Shown: positions 28,624 through 36,931 of the stretch, in pieces
Position numbering within the stretch: position 1 is the first letter of the stretch
Layout: every line of letters begins with the position of its first letter
From: Halarcobacter bivalviorum
GTDB taxonomy: Bacteria > Campylobacterota > Campylobacteria > Campylobacterales > Arcobacteraceae
NCBI RefSeq assembly: GCF_003346815.1
Contig: NZ_CP031217.1
Span: 682,001 to 746,000, forward strand
Length of the DNA stretch: 64,000 bases
Direction of reading: 5' to 3'
The notes under the pieces: model-generated
Told to the model about the DNA's origin: nothing
Databases searched by the model: none
What the model saw: only the letters and a program-made list of their open reading frames with translations
Translations under genes and position numbers: made by a program

Positions 28624-29160
28624 CTATAGAAGTTTTAAAATATCCTTCTCTATATCTTCTGGTTTTGTCATTGAACCATATCTTTTAATAACTTTTCCCT
28701 CTTTATTGATTAAAAATTTTGTAAAATTCCATTTGATTTTTTGAGTTCCTAAAATACCTGAAGCCTCTTTTTTTAAATATGTATATAAAGGTTCTTCTTT
28801 TTCTCCATTTACATCAATTTTTGCAAACATATCAAAATCAACTCCATAAGTTAATCTACAAAATTGAGCAATCTCTTCATTTGTCCCTGGTTCTTGATTC
28901 CCAAATTGATTAGAAGGGAAACCTAAAATCATAAAATCTTTATCTTTAAGTTTTTGATATAAATTTTCTAAACCTTCATATTGAGAAGTGAATCCACACT
29001 TGCTTGCTACATTTACAATAAGTAAAACTTTTCCTTTGTATTTCGATAAAGAAATCTCTTTTTCTTCTATATTTTTTACTTTAAAATCATAAATACTCAT
29101 AATAGGCTCCTTTGAAAATAAAAATAGGGGAAATAAAAGTAAAATAGCTTTAATAAACAT
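28624..29160 (-). CDS. Glutathione peroxidase-family thiol peroxidase, probably periplasmic
   Basis: The catalytic Cys is C55 in NVASKCGFTSQYEGLE. The resolving-type region FPSNQFGNQEPG and the WNFTKFL motif (Gln, Trp, Asn of the tetrad) are intact. A hydrophobic start (residues 1-16) precedes the usual 158-residue core, and AAGGAT stands before this ATG, so the longer start was kept and export is likely. Bacterial Cys members usually use thioredoxin rather than glutathione. It is in the J-protein/SprT run. Confidence 0.92.
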   Translation of the reverse strand: MFIKAILLLFPLFLFSKEPIMSIYDFKVKNIEEKEISLSKYKGKVLLIVNVASKCGFTSQYEGLENLYQKLKDKDFMILGFPSNQFGNQEPGTNEEIAQFCRLTYGVDFDMFAKIDVNGEKEEPLYTYLKKEASGILGTQKIKWNFTKFLINKEGKVIKRYGSMTKPEDIEKDILKLL

Positions 29161-29191
29161 GTTAATCCTTTTTTATATTTTAACAAATATT

Positions 29192-29689
29192 TTAAAATAG
29201 ATTTGTTTTATCAAAAATTACATCATGGTAATTTACAAATCTATCACATCTTTTCCCTTCTAAGGCTTTGCAGATACTTTGCCATTTTTTAGAGTGACCA
29301 CCATTTTCTTTACTTAAATCACCCAATACAAACATTAAAGCGTGAGCATACTCATGGGGTAAAACGTCTTCTATCATATAATCAATACTCTCTTTAAATC
29401 TTTTTTTATTTAAAAAAACAACAATTTTACCATCTTGGCTAAGTGTTGCTGCTCCAAATAGATTTGAAGGCATTTTATCAGAAACTTTAATAGGTATATT
29501 TTTAGAAATAGCAAATTTACTATAGGCTAATTTTTGTAAATAAACTGTTTTTTCATAGATTTTTCTTTTTGTACTCTCATCTAAATCAGAAGTTTTAAAT
29601 TTATAATTGTCATACCAAAAATATATTAAAAGAGAAGCACTTATTATTGTAAGTAATATAAAAAAGAGTTTTAATCTTTGTAAAAACAT
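29192..29689 (-). CDS. Membrane-anchored SprT-like zinc metalloprotease
   Basis: A single N-terminal helix (about residues 8-24) anchors a periplasmic domain with the zinc motif HEYAH and the downstream third ligand region GGHSKKWQSICKALEGKRCDRF, both typical of SprT/SprT-like proteins. SprT proteins are normally cytosolic and DNA-linked (Spartan type), so an anchored form is unusual. Its position between a J-protein and a peroxidase suggests a role in envelope protein quality control, which is an inference. Confidence 0.8.
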   Translation of the reverse strand: MFLQRLKLFFILLTIISASLLIYFWYDNYKFKTSDLDESTKRKIYEKTVYLQKLAYSKFAISKNIPIKVSDKMPSNLFGAATLSQDGKIVVFLNKKRFKESIDYMIEDVLPHEYAHALMFVLGDLSKENGGHSKKWQSICKALEGKRCDRFVNYHDVIFDKTNLF

Positions 29690-29702
29690 TTAAAAACCTT
29701 TT

Positions 29703-30176
29703 TTATGGAAAGGCTTTTAAAAGAACATCTTTGTAGTGATTTAATTGTTGCATTAACTCATCTCCATGGTCATTTATATCTGGATGATATTTTCTTGCAA
29801 GTTCTTTGTATCTTTTTTTTATCTCTTCTTTTGTTGGGTCACTTGTAAAACCAAAAAACTCTTTTGCCTTTGAAACTTCTCCAAATTGTGGTGCTGCTTG
29901 AAAGTTTCCTCTTCTAAATTGTTCTTGAAAATCATTAAAGTTAAAGTTGTTTGCTCCAGCTTGTGAAAAGTCTTGCCCATTAAAAGTAAATTTAAAATGA
30001 GTTCCACTTCCAGAAGAAGCCTCTCTTATTTTCTTTTTAAATTGATATACAAGATAATAACCAATAGCAATAAGTACAAATAATATAATTAAAAATGTTC
30101 CGAAGTTTGTAAATATTAAGTATAAAATACCAAAAAATAATGCCCATTTAATAAGACTACTAATTAATTGTGCCAA
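29703..30176 (-). CDS. Membrane J-domain protein (DjlA-like layout)
   Basis: Two short N-terminal membrane helices (about residues 8-24 and 26-46) are followed by a polar linker and a C-terminal J-domain with YHPDIND containing the HPD motif for DnaK stimulation. KYxELARKYHPD and the preceding KAKEFFGFTSDPTKEEIKKR match the fold. The arrangement (membrane first, J-domain last) is that of a type III, DjlA-like co-chaperone. It is the first gene of the run with SprT, GPx and the kinase. Confidence 0.88.
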   Translation of the reverse strand: MAQLISSLIKWALFFGILYLIFTNFGTFLIILFVLIAIGYYLVYQFKKKIREASSGSGTHFKFTFNGQDFSQAGANNFNFNDFQEQFRRGNFQAAPQFGEVSKAKEFFGFTSDPTKEEIKKRYKELARKYHPDINDHGDELMQQLNHYKDVLLKAFP

Positions 30177-30259
30177 AATATTAATCCTATTTTTTATAAA
30201 TTTTGCTGGTATTATAGTATTTTAATTTAAAGTGTTAGCTTATCGAAGTTTTAGTTCAT

Positions 30260-30286
30260 AAAAAGGTATGAAACTCATACCTTTTT
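30260..30286 (-). terminator. Rho-independent terminator of the second chemoreceptor gene
   Basis: A perfect 12-bp repeat (A5-GGTATGA, loop AAC, TCATACC-T5) lies 20 bases past the chemoreceptor stop codon on the minus strand. The mirrored A/T runs let it work in both directions. Confidence 0.88.
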
Positions 30287-30307
30287 ATATTAAACTAATA
30301 GATAGTT

Positions 30308-32287
30308 TTAAAATGTTTCCCATTCATCTTCTTTTTCTTCTATTGCTTTAAAAGTTTGATTTTTTACAGGTTTTGAAGAACTATTAGATGAAGTACTCTC
30401 TACTTTTAGAGATTTATTTATTTTTGTAGATGTTTTTGAAATAGATGTTACTTGAATATTAACATTCTCTTTTCCAATAAATTCTTTGCTTTGTGCATCA
30501 GCAACAATCTCTTTTGCAATTCTATCTGTATCAACTGCAATATCTTGAGTTTTGTTAGCTGTGGCTGCATTTTCTTGAGTTTGTTTATCTAAAGAGTTGA
30601 TAGCATCATTAATTTGTGTGATACCAGTCTCTTGCTCTTTACTTGCTCTTGCAATCTCATTAATTTTTTCTGTTGAGTTACTAATGTTTTGAAGTAATGA
30701 GTTATATCCACTAATCATCTCTGCACTAATGTTTTTACCTTCATTTGCTTTATTTGTAGCATTTTCAACTAAATCTTTAATCTCTTTAGCTGCTTCAGCT
30801 GATCTACTTGCAAGGTTTCTAACTTCAGCTGCAACAACGGCAAAACCTTTTCCAGCTTCACCAGCAGTAGCTGCTTCAACAGCTGCATTTAATGAAAGAA
30901 TATTTGTTTGGAATGCAATTTGGTCAATAATAGAGATTGATTCATTGATTAATGTAACTTGCTCTGTAATATCTTCCATTGCAGTTGTTGTTCTTTGTGC
31001 AAGGTTTTGACCCTGTTTTGCAGAAGAATTTAAATCATCTGTATATTGATTCATTTGTTGGATATTTTGACCATTACTTACAATTGTACTTGTAATCTCT
31101 TCTAAAGCAGCAGCAGTCTCTTCTAATGAAGCAGCAGCAGAATTTGCAGAGTTATTTAAAATATCAACATTTTCAATTAAGATATTTGAAGAATCATCTA
31201 GTGTAAGACCAATTTCTAATGATTTCTTTAAAAGTTCAGAGATACTATCTCCTAAAGAATTTACACCTAAAGCAAGTTTTTCTAAATGAGCTTTAATCCC
31301 ATTTGTTGGAACTTTATTTCTATAATCAGAATTAGAGTATTGTCCAAGTACATTTAAAATAGAATCAATATTTCTTTCTAAATTTGCACTCATATGATTA
31401 ATCATTTTTGTTAAGTCATTAAGTGTTTCATTTGAAGAAGTTAAATTGATTTTAGAACTAAAGTCACCTTGTTCATATTCTGTTAAAATTTTAACTGACT
31501 CATCAATAATTTTTCTATCTTGGTCAATGTTGAATTTTGTTTTTTCAATATTTGTATTAACAATTTTCGCCATTTGTCCAAATTCATCTTTATTTGAATC
31601 ATTTAAAAGTTGTACATCTTCTGCTTCATTATTTAGGTATTTAAAGAATGAGATTAATCCATGTTGGAAGTTCTCTAAGTTTGATAAAATATTTTTGATT
31701 AGTAAAATCGCAATAACTAAGAAAAGAATTGAAGCAATCACACCTACTATAAGTAATTGCATTGTTTGTGTACTTTCTGCTTCTGCTCTTTGCATATTTG
31801 CATGTACATTTATTTCATCAAGTTCTTTTTCTAGTTGAGTTCCAACATCAACCATTTTTTTCATACTTTCAAGTACTTCTTGCGTCTCTTCTTTTATGCC
31901 ATTTTCATAGTCTCTTATTCTTTCATTAGCAAAGTCATCAAAAAAAACTAGATACTCTTCAGCTAGTTTGATAATATCTTTAGTTAAGTCAATATCTTTC
32001 TTTTTTTCTAATCTTGCAAGTAATTGTTTGGCTTGCTTATCAATTATTGAAAAAGATTCTCTAACTTTCGTAGCATTATTATCATTTGGGCTTCTTAGAA
32101 ATTGATACACAGTGATTCTTCCTGATAGAACTTGTTGAATCATCTCATCTGTAATTTTAGCATTAGTACTTTTTGTTTTAAGTACACCATTATAGTAAGA
32201 GTAAATACTACCAGCAACCAGTGTTATAAGAAGAAATAAAACAGGTAAAACTAGAAGTTTCATCTTCGTTGAAACATTTGAAAACAT
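30308..32287 (-). CDS. Methyl-accepting chemotaxis protein with C-terminal WETF tail
   Basis: Helix 1 (about residues 10-30) and helix 2 (about 173-197) flank an all-helical sensor like a four-helix bundle. The HAMP-like and cytoplasmic regions closely resemble those of the chemoreceptor at 22070-24169 (shared xLxSFFxYLN, KDEFxQMAKxVNxNIEK). The tip [26 protein letters not shown] is intact. The protein ends in EDEWETF, which fits the xWxxF pentapeptide that docks CheR/CheB in enteric receptors. A flexible Ser/Lys-rich tail of about 45 residues precedes it. Confidence 0.93.
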   Translation of the reverse strand: MFSNVSTKMKLLVLPVLFLLITLVAGSIYSYYNGVLKTKSTNAKITDEMIQQVLSGRITVYQFLRSPNDNNATKVRESFSIIDKQAKQLLARLEKKKDIDLTKDIIKLAEEYLVFFDDFANERIRDYENGIKEETQEVLESMKKMVDVGTQLEKELDEINVHANMQRAEAESTQTMQLLIVGVIASILFLVIAILLIKNILSNLENFQHGLISFFKYLNNEAEDVQLLNDSNKDEFGQMAKIVNTNIEKTKFNIDQDRKIIDESVKILTEYEQGDFSSKINLTSSNETLNDLTKMINHMSANLERNIDSILNVLGQYSNSDYRNKVPTNGIKAHLEKLALGVNSLGDSISELLKKSLEIGLTLDDSSNILIENVDILNNSANSAAASLEETAAALEEITSTIVSNGQNIQQMNQYTDDLNSSAKQGQNLAQRTTTAMEDITEQVTLINESISIIDQIAFQTNILSLNAAVEAATAGEAGKGFAVVAAEVRNLASRSAEAAKEIKDLVENATNKANEGKNISAEMISGYNSLLQNISNSTEKINEIARASKEQETGITQINDAINSLDKQTQENAATANKTQDIAVDTDRIAKEIVADAQSKEFIGKENVNIQVTSISKTSTKINKSLKVESTSSNSSSKPVKNQTFKAIEEKEDEWETF

Positions 32288-32385
32288 AAACGTCCTTTTA
32301 TTCTCAAGTTGTCACTTTTATGACACTATTACAATTTTATAATATTATAATGAATAATTTTCTGAAATAACTTTTATGCCCTAAT

Positions 32386-34161
32386 TTAGGACTTTGGAAG
32401 CTCTATACAAAACTTGGCACCGTCACGTTTATTTTTAAAATAGATTTTTCCTCTCTCTTGGTTAGTAATAATTTCATAACATAGATATAAACTTATACCT
32501 GTTCCAATAGATTCATGTTTAGTAGTAAAGTAAGGGTCAAAGACTTTTTCAGCAAACTTTTCAGGAACTCCTCCTCCATTATCTTCTATGCAAAGTAGGA
32601 TATTTTCTCTTCTATTTTTAATACTTATTTCTATTTTTCTATTATTTATCTCATTGTTTTTTATAAGAATATCTCTGGCATTATTTAAGATATTTAAAAT
32701 AACTTGGATTAAGTCTCCTACATTTACTGTCACATATAAGTCTTCTTTTTCATAATCTTTGATAATTTCAATATGTTCATAATCAAAACTTGCTTTTATA
32801 ATTTTTATTGTTTCATCAATTTTATTTTGTAAAACAATTCTTTTTTTACTCTCTTCATGATCATTTAAAAACTCTCTAAAATTTTCAATAGTTCTAGATA
32901 GATATTTAGCTTGATTTTCAATTGATTTTGTAAGTAAATAAAAAGTTTCATCATCTAAACTCTCCATCTCTTTGTGAATAATCAAACCACTAGAACTTGT
33001 AGAGATTACATTTAAAGGTTGTCTCCATTGATGGGCTATATGATTCAACATCTCTGCAACAGAAGCCATTTTTGACTGTTTTAATAAAGAGACATCCTTT
33101 TTTCTATTTCTTTTTATTTCTAATTCAATTCTTCTATCTAAATCTTTATTTGTTTTTCTCAATTTCTCATTTGTGATTTTCTGCATAAAAAACAAGTAAA
33201 AAATTAAAGCTAATGCAAATACTCCTGCACTAGAGATTATTATTAAGTTTCTAAACTCATTTTTGATAAGAGTATCTTCTTCACAAATACATAAAACTGA
33301 AACAATTTCTTTACTTATAGGATTTTGAATAGGAATAAAAGATTTTATAAGATTTTTATCTTTTATAAAAATTGAAAATGCTTTTCCTTCTAAGATTTTT
33401 TGAGTTAAATCCTCTGCATCATTTGTAAGACTTACTGGTTTATTTTTATTTAAAAGTTTCTTTTCATAATAGAAATCTTTGTGTGGACTTTGAGCATAAT
33501 TATCTTTTTCATCATCAAAGACTTTACTATCAACAATACTTTTTCTTATTAAAAAATATGATTCATTGTTGTAAGTATTTTTTATAGTATTGATTAAAGC
33601 TAAAGAACTAAATGAAACTTCAACACTTCCTATATGTCTATTTTTATATTTTAGAGGATATACAAATCTAAAGCCATTGTAAACTCTACCTTCTTCAAAG
33701 CCATGTATATATTTCTTATTTTCATTTACATATTTAACTGTCGCTCTAAAAGAGCTTAAATCATCTCCAAATTTACTTGGTCTATGCATTCTTAAAAAAG
33801 ATTCATTATTTGGTAGATGAAAATGAAGCTGTCTTAGATTGTATTTTTTTAGTTTTTTATACTTTTCTTCTAAAAGTTCATAAAGCTCTTTTCTAATAAA
33901 AGCTTTTTTCTCTTCATCTGCAAAATTTGCTTTTTCAAAAGTTTTTAAAATAGTAGATGTATTTATTTCTGTATTAAAAATAATATTTGCAATATCTTTT
34001 TGTTTGTCATATATTGCTTTATATTCTAAGAAGTGTTTATTTGTTTTTGTTTCTAATAATTTTTCTATAGAAATTTTATAATTAGAATAGAAAAATCCTA
34101 TTATAGCGGTAGATAAAATAATAAAAAGAAAAACAAATTTAATAACAATTGATTTATACAT
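32386..34161 (-). CDS. Membrane histidine kinase with Cache sensor (orphan)
   Basis: Helix 1 (residues 7-25) and helix 2 (about 306-326) enclose a double Cache-type sensor; LRQLHFHLPNNESFLRMHRPSKFGDDLS and RFVYPLKYKNRHIGSVEV are typical strands. The core has H377 in HIAHQWRQPLN, N-box ILNNARDIL, EDNGGGV and GTGISLYLC. In the last box a Ser takes the place of the usual Gly (G-T-G-I-S-L). The first helix is preceded by a short cytosolic N-terminus. No response regulator gene is adjacent. Confidence 0.92.
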   Translation of the reverse strand: MYKSIVIKFVFLFIILSTAIIGFFYSNYKISIEKLLETKTNKHFLEYKAIYDKQKDIANIIFNTEINTSTILKTFEKANFADEEKKAFIRKELYELLEEKYKKLKKYNLRQLHFHLPNNESFLRMHRPSKFGDDLSSFRATVKYVNENKKYIHGFEEGRVYNGFRFVYPLKYKNRHIGSVEVSFSSLALINTIKNTYNNESYFLIRKSIVDSKVFDDEKDNYAQSPHKDFYYEKKLLNKNKPVSLTNDAEDLTQKILEGKAFSIFIKDKNLIKSFIPIQNPISKEIVSVLCICEEDTLIKNEFRNLIIISSAGVFALALIFYLFFMQKITNEKLRKTNKDLDRRIELEIKRNRKKDVSLLKQSKMASVAEMLNHIAHQWRQPLNVISTSSSGLIIHKEMESLDDETFYLLTKSIENQAKYLSRTIENFREFLNDHEESKKRIVLQNKIDETIKIIKASFDYEHIEIIKDYEKEDLYVTVNVGDLIQVILNILNNARDILIKNNEINNRKIEISIKNRRENILLCIEDNGGGVPEKFAEKVFDPYFTTKHESIGTGISLYLCYEIITNQERGKIYFKNKRDGAKFCIELPKS

Positions 34162-34338
34162 AGATAATCTTTTAAATACTTATTTATTGAAATATTATAA
34201 CAAAAATAATCTTATTTAATAAAATTTTTCCATCAAAATGTTATTTTTTTTAGAGCCTTTAAATTAATTTAATAAAAGATTAATAATTATAAAGTATGAT
34301 TATAAACTTAATGAAAGTATGTAATATAGGGAAAATAT

Positions 34339-34605
34339 ATGGATTATGAAGAGTTTGAAAAGGCTGTTGACCTTTTTGGTATCTTAACAAGAGTTTCAAA
34401 AAAAGAGTTAAAACAGAAGTATTTAAAACTCTCAAAAAAGTTTCATCCAGATATGCCAGAAGGAAGTGATGAAAAGTTTCAAGAGCTACAACAAGCCTAT
34501 GAACTTTTAAATTCATATATAGACTCATTTATGTACTCGTTTGATGAAGAAGAGTTTAAAGCTCAATTTCCTCCATTTACCAATTATAAAAATTGGAATA
34601 AATAA
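34339..34605 (+). CDS. Small J-domain protein
   Basis: This 88-residue protein is almost only a J-domain: LFGILTRVSKKELKQKYLKLSKKFHPDMPEGSDEKFQELQQAYELL, with the HPD motif. A short C-terminal tail ends in aromatic and Asn residues. It could direct DnaK to a specific client. AGGG precedes the ATG. The next gene, an ADP-ribosylglycohydrolase homologue, follows after 13 bases and is probably cotranscribed. Confidence 0.88.
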   Translation: MDYEEFEKAVDLFGILTRVSKKELKQKYLKLSKKFHPDMPEGSDEKFQELQQAYELLNSYIDSFMYSFDEEEFKAQFPPFTNYKNWNK

Positions 34606-34618
34606 TAAGGGGTTTTAG

Positions 34619-35485
34619 ATGACTGATATTAAAAATATAAAAGAGTTGATACTAAGCACTTTAGTTGCTGATTCATATTCTTTAGGTTCACATTGGGTTT
34701 ATGATGAAAAACAGTTATTAAACCTTGATGTTAATTGGAATGAACTAAATGATGCAAAAGCCTTATGGCATAAGGGTAGAAAAGCAGGAGAGTTTACTCA
34801 TTATGGAGACCAAATTCTTTGGTTATATAACTTTTTACAAAATAAAGAAGAGTTTGATACAAAAGAGTATACCAAATATTGGTTTGATAGAATGCAGTGT
34901 TATAATGGATATATTGATGGAGCAACAAGAGATACTTTAGTAAATATCAATGAAGGTCTTTTTCCTACAGGTTCTTCTTCTACTGATTTATCAATTATTG
35001 GAAGAATAGCTCCTCTTTTATTAGTTTCAAAAAATAAAGAGCAGTTTTTAGAAAATGTAGAAAATTTTGTACAAATAACACATAACTCAAATGAAGCTTT
35101 AGTTGCTTCAAGATTTTTTGCAAAACTTCTTCTTAGAGTTTTAGCAGGGGATGAGTTAAATAAAGCAATTGAAGAGACAAAAGAGAAATTTGATTCAAAA
35201 ATACAAGCTTATGTAAATAGTGCTATCTCTTCTAAAACAGAAGATACCGCCGAAGCAATTAGAAACTTTGGTCCAGCTTGTGATATTAATGGTGGATTTC
35301 AAGGAACAATACATCTTTTAAGTAAATATGATAACTTAAAAGATATGCTTATTTGTAATGCAAAAGCAGGAGGAGAAACAAGTGCAAGAGCAATGCTTGC
35401 AACACTTATTTTTATGGCACAACCTGATAAAAAGTTGTCTCAAATACCAACATCATGGTTAAGTATTAGAGCAACAATTATTTAA
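34619..35485 (+). CDS. ADP-ribosylglycohydrolase-family protein with altered metal site
   Basis: An all-helical DraG/ARH-type protein of 288 residues. The start LILSTLVADSYSLGSHWVYD matches the family's GALxGDALGxxxE. The first metal motif normally reads S/T-D-D-T and here reads FTHYGDQ. The C-terminal GGDTDT motif reads GGETSAR. Thus only part of the binuclear Mg site is kept. It may bind an ADP-ribosylated or other ligand without the standard hydrolysis, or use another substrate, as in the crystallin-like branch. It is paired with the small J-protein, start ATG 34619 after AAGGGG. Confidence 0.75.
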   Translation: MTDIKNIKELILSTLVADSYSLGSHWVYDEKQLLNLDVNWNELNDAKALWHKGRKAGEFTHYGDQILWLYNFLQNKEEFDTKEYTKYWFDRMQCYNGYIDGATRDTLVNINEGLFPTGSSSTDLSIIGRIAPLLLVSKNKEQFLENVENFVQITHNSNEALVASRFFAKLLLRVLAGDELNKAIEETKEKFDSKIQAYVNSAISSKTEDTAEAIRNFGPACDINGGFQGTIHLLSKYDNLKDMLICNAKAGGETSARAMLATLIFMAQPDKKLSQIPTSWLSIRATII

Positions 35486-35498
35486 AATGATTTAGAAA

Positions 35499-35540
35499 AA
35501 AGAAGCTTTATTCTTAAAGCCCTTTAAAGTTTGCTTCTTT
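35499..35540 (+). terminator. Nested hairpin after the glycohydrolase homologue
   Basis: AAAGAAGC (35499-35506) pairs with GCTTCTTT (35533-35540). Inside it, TTAAAG (35514-35519) pairs with CTTTAA (35522-35527). It begins 13 bases past the stop codon. It probably ends the J-protein/glycohydrolase transcript. Confidence 0.5.
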
Positions 35541-35584
35541 AGATAAAATTTATTTTTATCGCTAAAAGAAGTTAAAAGTTACTG

Positions 35585-35602
35585 GTTCCTTTTCATAGGA
35601 AC
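35585..35602 (+). promoter_or_regulatory. Leader hairpin before the PsiE-family gene
   Basis: GTTCCT pairs with AGGAAC across a TTTCAT loop and ends about eight bases before the AAAGGAG ribosome-binding site. It could influence translation of the PsiE gene, but no known riboswitch matches. Confidence 0.3.
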
Positions 35603-35618
35603 TATTAAAAGGAGAAAA

Positions 35619-36044
35619 ATGAGAAGATTTATACGATTTTTTCAAGATAAATTTTATATAGAGATTGTAGTAGCTTCAATTTTATTTTTAGCAGCTTTAG
35701 CATTGGATTTAATGTTAGAGTTTATAATCTATATGCTTTATTTTATTATCTATCTTGAAATAGTAAGAGCAGTAATAAACTATATACGGGAACAAAGAGT
35801 TGTCATCTCTTTTTTAGTTGATGCTTTTATTATCTTAGCACTAAGAGAGTTGATTGTAAATCTTGTAAAAATCAATAATGAAAAGATTGATTCTGTTGAA
35901 GCCCTTTTGTCAAATAGTTTAAACTATAATATTATGATTATTGCAGGGGTTATTATATTTCTTTTTATTGTAAGGTTTTTATCTATTAAAACAGCTCCAA
36001 AATATATTATTGATAACTTAAAGAAAAAAAATATAAAAGAATGA
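35619..36044 (+). CDS. PsiE family membrane protein
   Basis: The 141 residues contain about four membrane helices (residues 12-30, 32-52, 65-80, 110-128) in the order of PsiE, the phosphate-starvation-inducible E protein family. VFFLxxREL-like ALRELIVNL is present between helices 3 and 4. The function of PsiE is unknown. AAAGGAG precedes the ATG. The 3' end overlaps the next gene by four bases (ATGA), so the two are translated together. Confidence 0.85.
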   Translation: MRRFIRFFQDKFYIEIVVASILFLAALALDLMLEFIIYMLYFIIYLEIVRAVINYIREQRVVISFLVDAFIILALRELIVNLVKINNEKIDSVEALLSNSLNYNIMIIAGVIIFLFIVRFLSIKTAPKYIIDNLKKKNIKE

Positions 36045-36931
36045 TATTTTATCATGAGCCTTTATATAGACCACCAGCAGAGGCAGACTCTATAATCATA
36101 CAAGTTACACTTGGTTGTTCTTACAACAAGTGTAGCTTTTGTTCTATGTATGAAACAAAAAAATTCCAAATAAGAACTTTAGAAGAGATAAAAAAAGATA
36201 TTGAAAAAGTTTCTGCTTATTATCCTCAAGCAAGAAGAGTATTTCTAGCTGATGGAGACGCCTTATCTTGTGATACTTCTTTTCTTGTTGAGGTCTTGAG
36301 GTTTTTGAAAAGCTCTTTTTATAAACTTCAAAGAGTCTCTTCTTATGCAAGCCCATATAATCTTTTACAAAAAACAGCCCAAGAGCTAGAACTTCTTAGA
36401 GAAAATGGTTTATCTTTAGTCTATTATGGCATTGAAAGTGGAAATCATGAACTACTAAAATATGTAAATAAACCAATGCTTCCAAGTAAAATGGTAGAGG
36501 GATTAAATAAAGCTACAAATGCAAATATAAAAATCTCTGCAACACTTATTTTAGGACTTGGTGGAAAGAATTTATCAAAACAACATATTGAAGATAGTGC
36601 GAAATTGATTAATGAGTGTGAACATATAAACTATCTCTCTACCTTGCAACTTGGATTAACAGATACAAAAGAGGATAACTTTTTCAAAAGATTTGAGAAA
36701 AAAAATAGTGAATTTATTTTTTGTGATGATAAAGAGATGTTACAAGAGCAAAAAAGATTAATATCACTTATCAATCCTAAAAAGCCTATAGTTTTTAGAT
36801 CAAATCATGCTTCAAATGCTTTGCCTTTAAAAGGAACATTGCCAAAAAACAAGGAAGAGTTGATAGAAATATTGGACTTAGGCATAGAGGATAACTCTAT
36901 GCTAAGACCAATGTTTTTAAGAGGTTTTTAG
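36041..36931 (+). CDS. Radical SAM protein
   Basis: The Fe-S motif C26-x4-C31-x2-C34 (CSYNKCSFC) differs from the common CxxxCxxC by one residue; such CxHNKCxFC forms are known in an uncharacterised radical SAM branch. LADGDAL, YYGIESG and ISATLILGLGG match strands of the partial TIM barrel. There is no TRAM or B12 domain. The product is unknown. It is coupled to the PsiE gene, and its end overlaps the convergent cytochrome c peroxidase stop by four bases. Confidence 0.88.
   Translation: MIFYHEPLYRPPAEADSIIIQVTLGCSYNKCSFCSMYETKKFQIRTLEEIKKDIEKVSAYYPQARRVFLADGDALSCDTSFLVEVLRFLKSSFYKLQRVSSYASPYNLLQKTAQELELLRENGLSLVYYGIESGNHELLKYVNKPMLPSKMVEGLNKATNANIKISATLILGLGGKNLSKQHIEDSAKLINECEHINYLSTLQLGLTDTKEDNFFKRFEKKNSEFIFCDDKEMLQEQKRLISLINPKKPIVFRSNHASNALPLKGTLPKNKEELIEILDLGIEDNSMLRPMFLRGF

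Noticed and set aside
30729-31010. Plus-strand frame opposite the second chemoreceptor gene
   Set aside because: It is the complement of the conserved receptor tip; its Ala/Ser-rich translation reflects that codon pattern and there is no ribosome-binding site.
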